Part shown: positions 1 to 9,541 of the stretch, piece after piece
Position numbering within the stretch: the first letter of the stretch is position 1
Layout of the letters: every line of letters begins with the position of its first letter
NCBI RefSeq assembly: GCF_051903075.1
Contig: NZ_CP182424.1
Coordinates: forward strand, 238,593 to 302,592
Origin: Embleya sp051903075
GTDB taxonomy: Bacteria > Actinomycetota > Actinomycetes > Streptomycetales > Streptomycetaceae
Direction of reading: 5' to 3'
DNA length: 64,000 bases
Position numbers and translations under genes: made by a program
The notes under the pieces: model-generated
What the model saw: the letters and a program-made list of their open reading frames with translations, nothing else
Databases searched by the model: none
Told to the model about the DNA's origin: nothing

Positions 1-135
1 ACGGCACTGGCGCGCCTGAACACGCTGTACCTGGCCGAGTCCATCACGGCCGCGTTGGCGCCCGTTCACGGTAGGGATGACGAGCGGAAGCCCTTGCCTC
101 GTCCTTACTGGGAATCGGCACAGTCGCGTCGCTGA
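1..135 (+). CDS. C-terminal end of a gene entering from the left
   Basis: Frame 1 is open from the first base and ends at TGA 133-135, giving the last 44 residues of a protein (ending PYWESAQSRR). Codon use is high-GC at third positions, as for real genes here. The visible piece has a short amphipathic stretch (LARLNTLYLAES) and a basic tail. It is too short to assign a family; the start lies outside the window. Confidence 0.5.
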   Translation, partial: TALARLNTLYLAESITAALAPVHGRDDERKPLPRPYWESAQSRR

Positions 136-359
136 CCTTCTCAGAGGGCTTTGACGCCGTAGCGGTTCACCGATGGTGACGACGTTGGCGCCCATCTCGC
201 GTACGGCGACGCTGTCGGCCGACGACCGAGCCAGCAGTTGGCTGCCTGGATACCCGGCGCCGTTCCGGGACCTCTCGGCCGACACGGCTGGCCGGTCGCC
301 GTCGCCTCCACCGGAGACCGGCGAGCGCGCCTCAGCAGGCATGCACGCGCACAGTGTGA

Positions 360-1073
360 CTACCGGTCAGGCTGGCGCTCGATAATGGAGTCGATGGCAT
401 TGAGGAAGAGGTCGAGTCGTGGGAAGGCGGCGGGGAGATTCTCGATGCCAGCGGCGAGCAGTCCGCGCAGATAGAGGGAGGCGGAGAAGACCTCTACGGT
501 GAGTTCGACCCATTCGCTGCCTCGGAGGGTCGTCGTGGAATGGTGGGACCGCGGTGAAATCCCGTCGCTGGAGATCGGTCGCCAGACGATCAGGATACGC
601 CGTGCCCGGTCGGCCTTCTCGGATGTCCAGCCAGCCGGCGGCTGCAGGGGCAGTGCGATCTTGGTTGTACTGTCCCATCTCTCCCAGTAGTCCGCAGCGG
701 TGAGAATCTTCCACTGCTCCCAGGCGTACGTCCTCAGGCCCTCGGCCTCCGGCACGCTGCGTCGCATGTCGACGGACGAGGCCGTCCATTGTTTGCACTC
801 CACGGCGATCAGCTCACCGGCCTGCGAGAACCAGGCGTCCAAGTCCCTCACGGAGGGTTTGGGCGCCTGCGCGGTATGGAAAGCGACGTCGTCTCGCCAT
901 GGCACCCCCTGGAGTAGCTCCACCCCACCGTCGGGCGCGAGAGCGTGCGCCAGGACATCCAGCAGCAAGTCCTCCCCGAATGTCGCGCTCAACCGACCGG
1001 TCAGCCTGCCGCCTCGCTTCGCGTCGAATTCGTCGAAGTGCCGGAGGAGTTCGCGTATGCGGTAAGAGCTCAT
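360..1073 (-). CDS. Hypothetical protein with a PD-(D/E)XK-like nuclease core
   Basis: A 237-residue protein. Residues 33-96 contain FGEDLLLDVL, then an acidic LDAWF segment (D79) and GELIAVECKQW with E92 and K94. The spacing D-x12-E-x-K, with a hydrophobic strand before the E-x-K, is what PD-(D/E)XK nucleases show, and the tryptophan after the lysine is common in that fold. The C-terminal half has no motif I recognise. The ATG at 1073 has no clear Shine-Dalgarno sequence, so the start may be internal. No neighbour on the same strand forms an operon with it. The nuclease assignment is inference from a short motif; it could equally be an inactive relative. Confidence 0.6.
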   Translation of the reverse strand: MSSYRIRELLRHFDEFDAKRGGRLTGRLSATFGEDLLLDVLAHALAPDGGVELLQGVPWRDDVAFHTAQAPKPSVRDLDAWFSQAGELIAVECKQWTASSVDMRRSVPEAEGLRTYAWEQWKILTAADYWERWDSTTKIALPLQPPAGWTSEKADRARRILIVWRPISSDGISPRSHHSTTTLRGSEWVELTVEVFSASLYLRGLLAAGIENLPAAFPRLDLFLNAIDSIIERQPDR

Positions 1074-1375
1074 GCACGACAGCGTGCCGCACCCAACGCC
1101 CCCTGAACCCCCGAAACATCCCTGAGCACCCGACCTTCACGGAGCTTTCTTCTGCCCCGGGCGCTGACGTTGTCGCCGTCGTATCCGAGCATGTTCGCGA
1201 GGACGGGTGCGGGACCCGGGGCCGGTGAGCAGACGAGGCGACCCTGGGGCGCGGTTCGACGGCACGGCTTCGACGGAACCGCGATGCCCGATGCGCGGCC
1301 CGATCTCCCCGAAGCCCCTGCCCAGGTAGTCGAATTCCGGAGTCGAGCGGTGCCTCGGGTGGGCAGGATGCGTGC
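1074..1375. other. Intergenic region, no gene seen
   Basis: This 302-bp stretch separates the divergent genes at 360-1073 and 1376-1765. Open frames here are shadows without convincing codon bias. It presumably carries both promoters, but I could not pick a clear -10/-35 pair. Confidence 0.4.
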
Positions 1376-1765
1376 ATGACCTTCAATTGGGAGACCCCAC
1401 CGTGGCAGCGGCACGAGGACTGCACCCATATGGCAGTGATGCTCACTTACGCGGGCGGAGGGGAGATCACGATGGTTTCCGAGAGTGTGCGGGGTGACAA
1501 CGCCACAGAAGCCCTCGCCGACTTACTCATGGGGCCCGGTGGCGCGGGCGGCATGGCCTTGACACCCGGTCTCGTGGGCGTGGTGGTCCGGCGCGGCATC
1601 GACGTGATGTGGATGGCACAGCCGCCAATCCAGGTGGCGGCCGAGGACGAGAAAGGCGAATGGCAGATCGCGGTCGACGCGCAGGGAGTCGAGGTGACCC
1701 TGTTCTCCCCGGCCGACACGCACGGCCTCTTTACTCGCCTTCAGGCTGCCTACGGAACCAAGTAG
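1376..1765 (+). CDS. Hypothetical protein, 129 aa
   Basis: The ATG is preceded at suitable distance by a GGGCAGGA ribosome binding site, and codon bias is good to the stop. The protein is soluble and looks alpha/beta, with two hydrophobic strands around residues 20-30 and 58-72 (GLVGVVVRRGIDVMWM) and a glycine-rich loop near residue 52. I recognise no catalytic motif or family. One leucine in the LADLLM segment is encoded by TTA, the rare codon that in streptomycetes depends on the bldA tRNA, so expression may be tied to development. It appears to be a single-gene transcription unit. Confidence 0.65.
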   Translation: MTFNWETPPWQRHEDCTHMAVMLTYAGGGEITMVSESVRGDNATEALADLLMGPGGAGGMALTPGLVGVVVRRGIDVMWMAQPPIQVAAEDEKGEWQIAVDAQGVEVTLFSPADTHGLFTRLQAAYGTK

Positions 1766-2015
1766 CTCCACCGTCCGGTTACCACGAGGGTCCGCCCTGG
1801 AGATGGACACTGTTGGCGAAAGCCCCTGTATGGACCCCCGGGCCGATCGCCCGTATGAGCTGCCCGACCGCCTGGTCGAAATCGTCGCTGAACGCGCCCC
1901 GCCCGCGAGACACCCCGACGTGTTCGTTTCGACTGCTTTGAAGACGACGACGTTACGGGTCCTCACCCGCCGGATCACTGCCTCCGACGGCACCGGCGGG
2001 CGCGGCGCTCCGGGT

Positions 2016-2201
2016 TCATCCGGTCGTCGCGGCCTCGTAGGCCGGGTACAGGGGACTGTCGGATCCGATCCTCAGGTTCCAGCCGTCGGCGTGGTAGCGA
2101 CGCAGGAGTTCCGCGATCGAAGGGTCGTCGGGTGCGACGGGCCCGACGCCGATGGGGCTGTGCAGCACCAAGACGGCGACGGTTCCTCGATCCGCGACCA
2201 A
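2016..2201 (-). pseudogene. Truncated remnant of a small hypothetical protein
   Basis: A 61-codon minus-strand frame with strong third-position GC, ending in SDSPLYPAYEAATTG. The only starts are TTG or upstream in-frame codons, and coding bias appears to continue upstream of the TTG, so the 5' end is probably lost. Its core (AELLRRYHADGWNLRIGSDS) is closely similar to a scrap on the plus strand near 15580-15690 (ADLLRRYARNGRNPRIDSDS). Both are best explained as decayed copies of one orphan family whose function I do not know. Confidence 0.45.
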
Positions 2202-2538
2202 GACGCGGTCTCGCCGTCCCGGACCGGCCGCAGATAGTGGTCCACGCGACGAACCCGCAGGAAATCCAGAACACCATCCCCCTGCACCATCGGTCCCTCG
2301 CCGAGTTTCCCTGCCCGAAAGCTACTCAGCGCAAGGTGGTCACCGACTGCGGGAACCGACACCCCCTGGTACCCATCATCCCGGAAGATCTCCCCCAGAA
2401 GGCCCTCGGACTCCCCACCCAACCCCCGGGCATTGCGGCGTCGCCCACTTGGATGCACACGGTCTGCTACGTGCCGACCGCCGCATTCCCTATGCCTGCG
2501 CGCGCTGATGGTGGGACGGCCGCTCCGGCAGCGGAACG

Positions 2539-2578
2539 GCATGTGCCCACCACCTCAACTGAGGTGGTGGGCACATGC
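2539..2578 (-). terminator. Perfect 19-bp hairpin terminator
   Basis: Bases 2539-2557 and 2560-2578 are perfect inverted repeats of 19 bp with a 2-base loop; no T-run follows. It lies 20 bp beyond the stop of the last gene of the minus-strand operon (2598-3654). I-shaped hairpins without a U-tract are a usual terminator form in Streptomyces. Confidence 0.75.
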
Positions 2579-2597
2579 TGCGGCTCGGTTCGACGCG

Positions 2598-2786
2598 TCA
2601 GTGCGTTTTGCGGTTCGGTGAGCGGCTCAGTGCGTGACGCAGTGCGCGGGCGCCCCTGAATGGGGCAGCGATGACGACGACCACTGTGCCAGCGATGATG
2701 ACGAGTGCTGCGGCGATGAGGATCTTCAGTTGGAGGCGTCGTTCGCGTCTGACGAGGAGGCGTGCTGTGACGTCATTGCGGTCCAC
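2598..2786 (-). CDS. Small single-pass membrane protein
   Basis: Sixty-two codons from a GTG at 2786. An N-terminal basic stretch (RRERRLQLK) is followed by a clear membrane helix (about residues 20-40, ILIAAALVIIAGTVVVVIAA) and a basic cytoplasmic-type tail, a topology common in small actinomycete membrane proteins. It overlaps, in another frame, the 51-residue frame at 2726-2881. The two may be halves of one gene split by a frameshift near 2786-2800: the upstream half supplies a start coupled to the preceding gene and this half supplies the membrane segment. Last gene before the terminator at 2539-2578. Confidence 0.5.
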   Translation of the reverse strand: MDRNDVTARLLVRRERRLQLKILIAAALVIIAGTVVVVIAAPFRGARALRHALSRSPNRKTH

Positions 2787-2881
2787 GAGGTGCCTGCTTT
2801 CATTTGGGTGGGAGTGTCGACGGACAGCCTGTGATGTAATTCGGCAGCGTGGTCGACGGTGGCAGTGATCAAATGAGCCAT
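2726..2881 (-). CDS. Short ORF, possible 5' half of the membrane-protein gene
   Basis: The ATG at 2881 lies ten bases inside the 3' end of the upstream 106-residue gene, an overlap typical of translational coupling. The frame encodes 51 residues (MAHLITATVDHAAELHHRL...) and then stops. The sequence becomes serine/alanine-rich just where the neighbouring frame (2598-2786) turns into a convincing membrane protein. I therefore suspect one gene with a frameshift, either a real mutation or a sequencing error. As a separate protein it has no recognisable domain. Confidence 0.4.
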   Translation of the reverse strand: MAHLITATVDHAAELHHRLSVDTPTQMKAGTSWTAMTSQHASSSDANDASN

Positions 2882-3189
2882 TCCCGGACGTGGGGGAGGT
2901 CGTTCGCGAGGATTCGTGTGGCGGATGTCTGGATCCACTCGTAGCCAGCGCTGAATTCCAAGTCGGGAGTCGGAATTCCGTTCGCCCACTTGCGCAAGCT
3001 CTTGAGGCTGTGGCTTTCGTACCGGAGGACAGCGCGAGCCGCGTTGGCACCGATATGAAACGTCGGATTGCCCTCACAGGTCGGGAATTCATGCGGCCTG
3101 GAGATCCTGGCCAGTGCTCGGAGCTGATTCTCGGTCAGGTTGGGAGCGAGAATGAGCAGCTGTTCTCCGGACAAGCCGTCCGTGGACAT
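2869..3189 (-). CDS. Hypothetical protein, 106 aa
   Basis: The ATG at 3189 is preceded by AGGAGA at ideal spacing, which settles the start. The product is a small soluble protein with helical character (NLTENQLRALARIS) and a C-terminal ILANDLPHVREWLI. I recognise no catalytic residues or named domain. It is the middle gene of a minus-strand operon: the gene at 3331-3654 lies upstream, and the small membrane protein frame starts inside its 3' end. Function unknown. Confidence 0.65.
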   Translation of the reverse strand: MSTDGLSGEQLLILAPNLTENQLRALARISRPHEFPTCEGNPTFHIGANAARAVLRYESHSLKSLRKWANGIPTPDLEFSAGYEWIQTSATRILANDLPHVREWLI

Positions 3190-3330
3190 GTTGTCTCCTG
3201 GTGTTGGGAGGCCGAGCAGGCTCGGTGTACCGGCCCGGTGTCGGGCGTGGAGGCTGTGTGCGGGCGAGGCGGGCGGCGGACCATTGTCCTTCGCATTCCG
3301 GTCGTGTGGAGTCGAGATTTCCGCGACCGG

Positions 3331-3654
3331 TCAGGCTTCCCAGGTGGGTTCGATGCGGTGGACTTTTCCGTCTCGTACGACCAGTCGCCAAGCGCCTGTG
3401 TTGTCGTGACCCTGGAGGAATCCGCTGAACGTTCGCTGCGGAAAGGTGTTGACGACGCGGGCCAGGTGGGATTCCACTTCGTGTCCGTCGTCCCCGCAGA
3501 GCGAGGCCTCGACGGCGGTCCCCATACCGTCCCGGCGAACGATGTGGACCTGGCGGTCGTCCGCATCCTCCTGCGCGCACAGTCGATCGAGCTCACGGGT
3601 CGTGAGTGGCGGTTCGATGCTCAGGAAGCCAAAGTAATCGACGTCGTAGCTCAT
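3331..3654 (-). CDS. Hypothetical protein, 107 aa
   Basis: I start at the ATG at 3654 (MSYDVDYFGF) because GGAGGAAC precedes it at about seven bases; the frame is open upstream to 3702 but lacks such a site. The product is acidic, with alternating strands (VHIVRRDGMG, WRLVVRDGKVHRI) suggesting a small alpha/beta fold. No known motif. It opens the minus-strand operon of three or four small genes that ends at the 2539-2578 hairpin. Confidence 0.65.
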   Translation of the reverse strand: MSYDVDYFGFLSIEPPLTTRELDRLCAQEDADDRQVHIVRRDGMGTAVEASLCGDDGHEVESHLARVVNTFPQRTFSGFLQGHDNTGAWRLVVRDGKVHRIEPTWEA

Positions 3655-5113
3655 GCCTTGTTCCTCCGATTCGTTCGCCGGATCCAGGCGTCGGCTCTTC
3701 ACGGCCTGGCGGGCTTCTGGCAGTCCTCGGTTGTATGTCGAGAACTGCGGCCGAGGTCCGTCCGCGACACATTAAGCGTACATGAAAAGTAATCTTTATG
3801 CAATTCTCGCTCGATCTCACGAGTTGACTTGATACGTACCTGCGCGGTCCGGGCGCGACCACGCGGTGCGGCCAGTCCCGCCGGGTTGCCCTTCGCTGCC
3901 GGGCGTTGGTCGGAGCCGCCCCGAGGTTGGTCTCGTGCGCCTCATCGTCGAGTTCCACAGTCTCCACGTACCTCCGAGGCACCTTCGGCGGTGACCCGCA
4001 GCACGGCGGCTTGGAGCAGTTCCGCGAGTTCACCGTCGAGTGGTCGGCAACAAGCCCGGCGGGTCACGAAGCTCATCCCACGGTCGGTAGTGTTCGTTGC
4101 GGCTGGCGAGTGGCGCCCGATGTGTTGACATCCTCACCGGGGGACCGGAATCGGCCAGTGGGTGGTGCAGTTCCGTGTGGATGCGATGGTGTGGGGCGTC
4201 ACCGGTTCGAACGGTTCTGTGTAGGGCTCGCGGGTTTCGGCAGCCCTCAGGGGCGGCGCCGCGCCGACGTCGGATCGGACCCCGCGAGGTCGGCAACGGG
4301 CCGTCGACAGGCGGGACATGCAGCCACGGCACTCCGGGGTTGCGAAATCTCGTCCAGCGTGGCTCCCGAACGGTTTGCCTGGCCAGCTCCGACCAACGCT
4401 CGTAACGCCGGGGCAGACGGGCACTGTTCGCAGTCGAGGCGACGCCGTAACGACGTCCCAGGCCTTGCCGCGCACAGCCGTGGAACGGGACGCCTGTACC
4501 CGGACCGTGGCCCGGGCCCCCTCGAAGCCACCGCCCACTACAGACGGCAAAACCGCGACGGTCGGTGTTCGGCCGGACGCGCGACCGCGTCCGGGGCCGA
4601 GCACCCGCGGCAGACCCGTCGACCGGCCCGCGAGGAACTCCCCGCCGTGGCAGCCACGTTCCGGACGGTACCTCGTCGAAGCGGCGATCACTCGGGTGCC
4701 GGCGTCCAGTGGCGCATACGGAGCTTGAGGCCGCTACCCGCAAGACGATGCGCAGACGCCCCGCACGAACGGCTCGGTGTCGAGGGCGATCCGCGGTGCG
4801 GGCGCGGATGGTGCCAGCGCCGGCCCGCCCTTGTGTGGGCCCGAGCGTGCCGGGCGGATGCGACGCAGCCGGCCGAGGTGCGGGTGAGTGCGGTCGTGCC
4901 TGGTCGAGGACCCGGTGCCGGACGCGTTGCGCGCGGACCTGGAGGAAACGGTCTCCGAGGAACTCGATCGACTCGTGTCGCCGATCCCACGGTTGAAGGC
5001 CGTGGACGACGCCGGTGCCCCGCATCCCGCTGGCATCACGCCGACGACGGCAGACGGACCGCCCCACTCTGCCGACCCAGTGCTGGGACTGTCCCGGTGT
5101 CGTGCCGCATGAT
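3655..5113. other. 1.5-kb stretch without a convincing gene
   Basis: Several overlapping open frames exist on both strands, but none combines a ribosome binding site, consistent codon bias and protein-like composition; all are arginine/proline-rich. The last 220 bp on the plus strand (from about 4888) reads like the end of a coding sequence (ADLEETVSEELDRLVSP) and may be a gene remnant. I see no repeats or RNA genes here. Confidence 0.4.
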
Positions 5114-8100
5114 GTGATCGTGACGTCACCTGCCGCGGCCGGCCCCGTTCAGCAGTGCTCGGGCACCACACTGCAAGGACGTCGATGTCGGGCACTGGTG
5201 CCCGCGGAGAACGTATGGTGCGCGACCCACCGCCCGGACGACGCCGGGCCCACCCCGGTGCGAGCCGACACGCGGCCGCGAATCTGCGACGAGGACGAAC
5301 AGGCGGCGCATCGCGAGCGCGTCAGGGCGTCGGTCGCGTGTTCCTTCTGCGACGCCGCGATCGGCCGGCACTGTGTGGGGCGCGACGGCAAGGACCGGGT
5401 GAGCAATCACAACGAGCGTCGCCTCGCGTACGCACAGGCCTGCGGCACCGCCGGCACGACGAAGGCGATCGAGCCCTCGACGGCGGACGGCGACGACTCC
5501 ACCGTCGCCGGTGTCATCGCGCGGCGATGGGGTGTTTCGCCCCCCGTCACCGCCCTGCCCGAACGCATGGTCCGGCCGGGATGGAGCTACGAGAAACAGG
5601 TCGCCTACCCGTGTCCCGCGTGCGACGGCGTACTGCACAGCCTGCGCAAGCCCTACGCCGACGCGAACGGCAAACCCGGACGGTACATCGCCCTGGTCTG
5701 CCCCGCCTGCCCCGCCGTCAGCACCCTCGCCGATCTCGGAATCAGCTCCCGCGACCTGAACAAACCACCATTACCGGGTACGCCGGGCATATTTGGCACG
5801 CCGGGCACATCGGGCACGCCGGGCGACGCGCCGGAGCGCCGATCACCCGTCCCCCTCCCGCGCGCCGGCGCGCCGGTTCCGGCAAGGGGCGAACCCCGCC
5901 CGCCCGCGATCGTCGCCCGCCGACTCGACCAGCCGGGGAAGTGGCCGACCGATCTGCCCACGTCGACCCACCGGGAGACGCGGCGCCTGTACTGGAGCAA
6001 GGTCGCCGACCCGCACTGGCGCCTGCCCACCCCCCTTCCCCGGGACGTCGACGTTCGGGTGATCCTCCCCGAAGGCGACGACTACCGGGCGCTGCGCGAG
6101 CACCTGACCGAACACGGTGTGCCCTTTCGCGCCGTGCCCTACTGGGTCGAGTCCGAACTGGTCACCACCCTCGACGACGACGGCGCACACGTCGAACCGA
6201 TCGCACGACCGAGGTTGTCGCCGTTCGCCGCGAACGGCGCCGACGACCAACGCCGACTCGTCGAAGGCCCCGGCGCGCACGCGGCCCGCGACGTGTTCGA
6301 AGCCGCCTGGGACAACCTCGCCCCGGTCGATCCCACCGGCGTCCCCGACCCGGTGCCGGTGGCCGACCTCGTCCCCGCCGCATGGGCCCCGTTGCTGCCG
6401 CATCCCACGTTCAACCCCGCACAGATCCAGGCGATACCCGTCGTCCTGGACCCCGACGTGGGCCACGTACTGATCGTGGCGCCCACCGGCGCGGGCAAGA
6501 CCCCCATCGGCATGGTCGCCGCCCTCGACACCTGGGACCGAGGCCGCAAGGCCGTGTGGCTGGTGCCCCAACGCTCACTCACCGACGAACTCGACCGCGA
6601 CCTCGAACCCTGGCGCCGCCACGGGATCCGCGTCGCCCGCCTGTCCGGCGAATACGCCACCGACGTCCAAGCGATCCGCGACGCCGACGTGTGGATTTCC
6701 ACCACCGAGAAGTTCGAGGCGATCTGCCGCAACGCCTCCCTGCGCGACATCCTGGCCAAGGTCGGCTGCCTCGTCGTCGACGAGATCCACCTGCTCGGCG
6801 ACCCCGTCCGAGGCCCCGTCCTGGAGGCCCTGCTGGCCCGGGTACGCGAAGTCGCCGACCAGGTCCGCATCGTGGGACTGTCGGCCACCGTCTCCAACGC
6901 CGAGGACATCGCCGACTGGCTCGCGGCGCACACCGTCCGCGTCGCCTGGCGCCCCACCCGCCTGGTGTGGCAACTCCCGATGATCCCCCTCGCCGGAGAC
7001 CGCGCAAGTCGCCAACACGCCCGCACCCGTGCCGCCGTACGCCTGACCGAGACCGTCGCCGAGCACCACGGCAGCGTCCTGGTCTTCTGCGGAAGCAAAC
7101 GCAACGTCCGCACCACCGCGCTGGCCGTCGCGCACAGCAGGGGAGTACCCACCACCGGCGCCGACCCGGACGACACCGACCGCGTCCACGACCTGTGCGC
7201 ACAAGCCGGCGTCGCCCTGCACTACCGCGACTGGCCCCACAAACGCGAAGCCGAACGCGACTTCCGCAACCGTCACGCCGACGTCCTGGTCGCCACCTCC
7301 ACCGTGGCGGCCGGCGTCAACCTGCCCGCCCGCGCGGTGGTCGTCCGCGACACCCAGATCGGTATGGACCGCGTCGAAGTCTCCACGGTCCAACAGATGT
7401 TCGGCCGGGCGGGACGCGTCGGCGCCGGAGAGACCGAGGGCTGGGCCTACCTGGTCACCGAGGAAACGGAACGACCGATCTGGCAGGCCCGCCTGGCCGC
7501 CGGCTACACCGTCCGCTCCCAGATCCGCAACACCCTCCCGGACCAACTCCTGGCCGAAGTCGTCCAGGAACGCGTACGCACCATCCGCGAAGCCGACGCC
7601 TGGTGGCTCCAGACCCTCGCCCACCACCAGGGCGACCGCGACCTCGACCCACTCGGCGACGCACTCGACCTCCTCGTCGAAGCCGACTGCCTCCGACGCG
7701 ACCCCGGCCCCCGCGGCGACGACGACCTCGTCGCCACCGACCTCGGCCGCCTCACCAGCCGCATCATGGTCACCGTCACCGTCGCCGACCAACTGCGCAA
7801 AGCCGTCGCGTCCCTCCCGATCCCCCACGGCGCCGACGACGCCGAAGACCTCCTGATCCTCCTGGCAGCCGTCCTGTTGCCCGCCCTCGAACAGGCCCCC
7901 GTCAACGAACGCGCCGAAACCGCCGTCCTGCGCGTCCTGCACGCCCGAGGCATCGACACCGACCTCGGCACGTGGGCACCCCCACGAACCGGCCTCGCGT
8001 CCAAACCCTCCCTCCAACCCGGAGACCTCGCCCGCGCCGCACTCCTGCTCGTGGCGAACAGCCCCCACCTGTTCCGCCGACCCGGCCGCACGATCGCGGG

Positions 8101-8701
8101 CATCCCCACCGACAACCTCACGCCCGTGCTCGAGGAGGCGCAACGCTACCTGTCCTGGCTCGGCGCCCAGGGCACGTGCGGAACCCTCCACCCCTGGGCC
8201 GTGATCACCGCCGCCGACCTCGGACGCCGCGTGCGCTGGCGCCTCCTGGGCCCCCGCCGCGGGGCGGGCCGCCTCCTGTGGATGTGCGAACAGATGGCCA
8301 CCCCCCTGCACGCCACCGAGGCCATCCCGCACATGTGGCGAGCCGCCACCGCCCGCGACGTCACCGACCCCGACTGGCCCACCGGACGCCCACCCAGCGG
8401 ATGCCGCCTCGAACCCGATCAGTACACCGCGCTCCTCAACGCCCGAACCACACACACCGCACTCACGGCCGCCCCTGCGCACGGCATCGTCACCGACGTG
8501 CCCCCCGGCGCGGTCGTCCACGTGTGGGACGGAACCGCCCGACACACCCACACCGGACTCGACGACACCACCACGCTGCCCTATCCCGAATCCGCCGCCG
8601 ACGACACCTCCGCAGGCCACCGAGGCGTGGCCGCCTTCACCCGCCGAGGCGACCACAGCGCGAGCGGATGGCTCGCTATCTACCGCTCCACCACCACGTG
8701 A
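5114..8701 (+). CDS. Ski2-like DEAD/DEAH helicase with zinc-binding N-terminus
   Basis: About 1195 residues, predicted to be an ATP-dependent nucleic-acid helicase of superfamily 2. The N-terminus has three cysteine clusters: CSGTTLQGRRC...WCATH, CSFCDAAIGRHC followed by a histidine, and a CPAC...CPAC ribbon. A proline-rich linker with GTPG repeats follows. The helicase motifs are in order: APTGAGKT (codons from 6479), DEIH (6779), SAT (6881) and QMFGRAGR (7394). The roughly 400-residue C-terminal part resembles the helical region of Hel308/Brr2-type enzymes. The frame is open to a GTG at 5015; I prefer GTG 5114 or 5120, but no ribosome binding site is decisive. A TTA codon lies in the linker at 5771-5773. 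No operon partner; a role in DNA repair or defence is possible but not shown. Confidence 0.85.
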   Translation: MIVTSPAAAGPVQQCSGTTLQGRRCRALVPAENVWCATHRPDDAGPTPVRADTRPRICDEDEQAAHRERVRASVACSFCDAAIGRHCVGRDGKDRVSNHNERRLAYAQACGTAGTTKAIEPSTADGDDSTVAGVIARRWGVSPPVTALPERMVRPGWSYEKQVAYPCPACDGVLHSLRKPYADANGKPGRYIALVCPACPAVSTLADLGISSRDLNKPPLPGTPGIFGTPGTSGTPGDAPERRSPVPLPRAGAPVPARGEPRPPAIVARRLDQPGKWPTDLPTSTHRETRRLYWSKVADPHWRLPTPLPRDVDVRVILPEGDDYRALREHLTEHGVPFRAVPYWVESELVTTLDDDGAHVEPIARPRLSPFAANGADDQRRLVEGPGAHAARDVFEAAWDNLAPVDPTGVPDPVPVADLVPAAWAPLLPHPTFNPAQIQAIPVVLDPDVGHVLIVAPTGAGKTPIGMVAALDTWDRGRKAVWLVPQRSLTDELDRDLEPWRRHGIRVARLSGEYATDVQAIRDADVWISTTEKFEAICRNASLRDILAKVGCLVVDEIHLLGDPVRGPVLEALLARVREVADQVRIVGLSATVSNAEDIADWLAAHTVRVAWRPTRLVWQLPMIPLAGDRASRQHARTRAAVRLTETVAEHHGSVLVFCGSKRNVRTTALAVAHSRGVPTTGADPDDTDRVHDLCAQAGVALHYRDWPHKREAERDFRNRHADVLVATSTVAAGVNLPARAVVVRDTQIGMDRVEVSTVQQMFGRAGRVGAGETEGWAYLVTEETERPIWQARLAAGYTVRSQIRNTLPDQLLAEVVQERVRTIREADAWWLQTLAHHQGDRDLDPLGDALDLLVEADCLRRDPGPRGDDDLVATDLGRLTSRIMVTVTVADQLRKAVASLPIPHGADDAEDLLILLAAVLLPALEQAPVNERAETAVLRVLHARGIDTDLGTWAPPRTGLASKPSLQPGDLARAALLLVANSPHLFRRPGRTIAGIPTDNLTPVLEEAQRYLSWLGAQGTCGTLHPWAVITAADLGRRVRWRLLGPRRGAGRLLWMCEQMATPLHATEAIPHMWRAATARDVTDPDWPTGRPPSGCRLEPDQYTALLNARTTHTALTAAPAHGIVTDVPPGAVVHVWDGTARHTHTGLDDTTTLPYPESAADDTSAGHRGVAAFTRRGDHSASGWLAIYRSTTT

Positions 8702-8739
8702 AAACCGCCACGCCACGGAACGCGATCGGCGGGTCCAGG

Positions 8740-8970
8740 CCTCGCCCCCCGGCGGCGGGGCGTCGGCGACCTTGCGTGCCATGGCCGTCTTCTGCGGCGG
8801 AAGGTAGTCGTCCAAGGCTTCGACGCCGTCGTAGAGTAGACACATGGCCAGCCTGCCGCCATGATGGAGCCGACTCCCTTCTACGCGTAGTTGAGGGTCC
8901 ACGTCGGCGTCGTCCGGATCTCCCGCCAAGTTGATCCCGGTCGGCGCCGTCCCTATTTCGGGGGCAGTAC
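8740..8970 (-). pseudogene. Scrap of a degraded gene
   Basis: The minus strand reads protein-like for about 75 codons (GINLAGDPDDADVDPQLR, then LLYDGVEALDDYLPPQKTAM) with good codon bias, but has no start of its own and runs on as a shadow of the helicase gene. It looks like the 3' part of a lost gene. Nothing else is seen between 8702 and 9058. Confidence 0.35.
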
Positions 8971-9058
8971 ACGTGCGTCCCTTCGTTGGCGAGCGAGGCC
9001 GCGAGTGGTTTGCCGCAGTCGACGCAGATCGGCGCGAGATCGGTCGTGATCGGGGTGT

Positions 9059-9541
9059 GTGCGCCTGTTCGCCGAGGACCTGGTGACCTACGCCGCCGAC
9101 GGGGTGGGCGTCGTCCTCACCGCGACCGGACGCGTGGCCCTGGAGGACTACGAACGTCGCCGCGCGCAGCTCGACGCGGAACCGACCTCCCTGACCCGGA
9201 ATCCGCTTCGTGGCGAACTGCACGACCCGGCGGAACCCGACCGCCACCTCTTCGACGTCACGACCGGCGCACAGATCCGCCCCGGGGACACCATCCCTGA
9301 CCCACACGGTGATCCGGTGACCTACCTCGGACCGACCATGCACAGTCATGACGGTGGCGAGTCCTGGCTGCCCGGGTCGGCCGTCCGCGTGAGATACGAC
9401 CGGACGTTCCACAGCACGCCCTGGCTGTTCGCACAGGACGAGCTCGGTGTCGTCTACGCGGACGACCCCCGCGAAGGATGGTCCGGTGATGCCGCAACCC
9501 GCACCTGCCACGCACGTAGCCAACGGACGACTCCGAGCTGA
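9059..9541 (+). CDS. Hypothetical protein, 160 aa; first gene of the sIHF module
   Basis: The frame begins at a GTG and runs with good codon bias. Residues 1-16 (FAEDLVTYAADGVGVVL) align with the last part of a longer N-terminus preserved in the decayed second copy at 26804-27240. The copy here may therefore have lost its 5' portion, or the true start may lie upstream. The middle (GRVALEDYERRRAQLDAEP) is helical and the C-terminal half contains a strand-rich segment around SWLPGSAVRVRYDRTF. No known family. It precedes two further genes and the sIHF gene in the same orientation. Confidence 0.6.
   Translation: MRLFAEDLVTYAADGVGVVLTATGRVALEDYERRRAQLDAEPTSLTRNPLRGELHDPAEPDRHLFDVTTGAQIRPGDTIPDPHGDPVTYLGPTMHSHDGGESWLPGSAVRVRYDRTFHSTPWLFAQDELGVVYADDPREGWSGDAATRTCHARSQRTTPS

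Noticed and set aside
5770..5830. GC-rich direct repeats considered as an iteron/origin
   Set aside because: They are in frame with the helicase and encode a GTPG-type linker.
5155..8934. 1259-residue plus-strand frame overlapping the helicase
   Set aside because: Arginine/proline-dominated translation, no motifs; the +1 shadow of the helicase frame.
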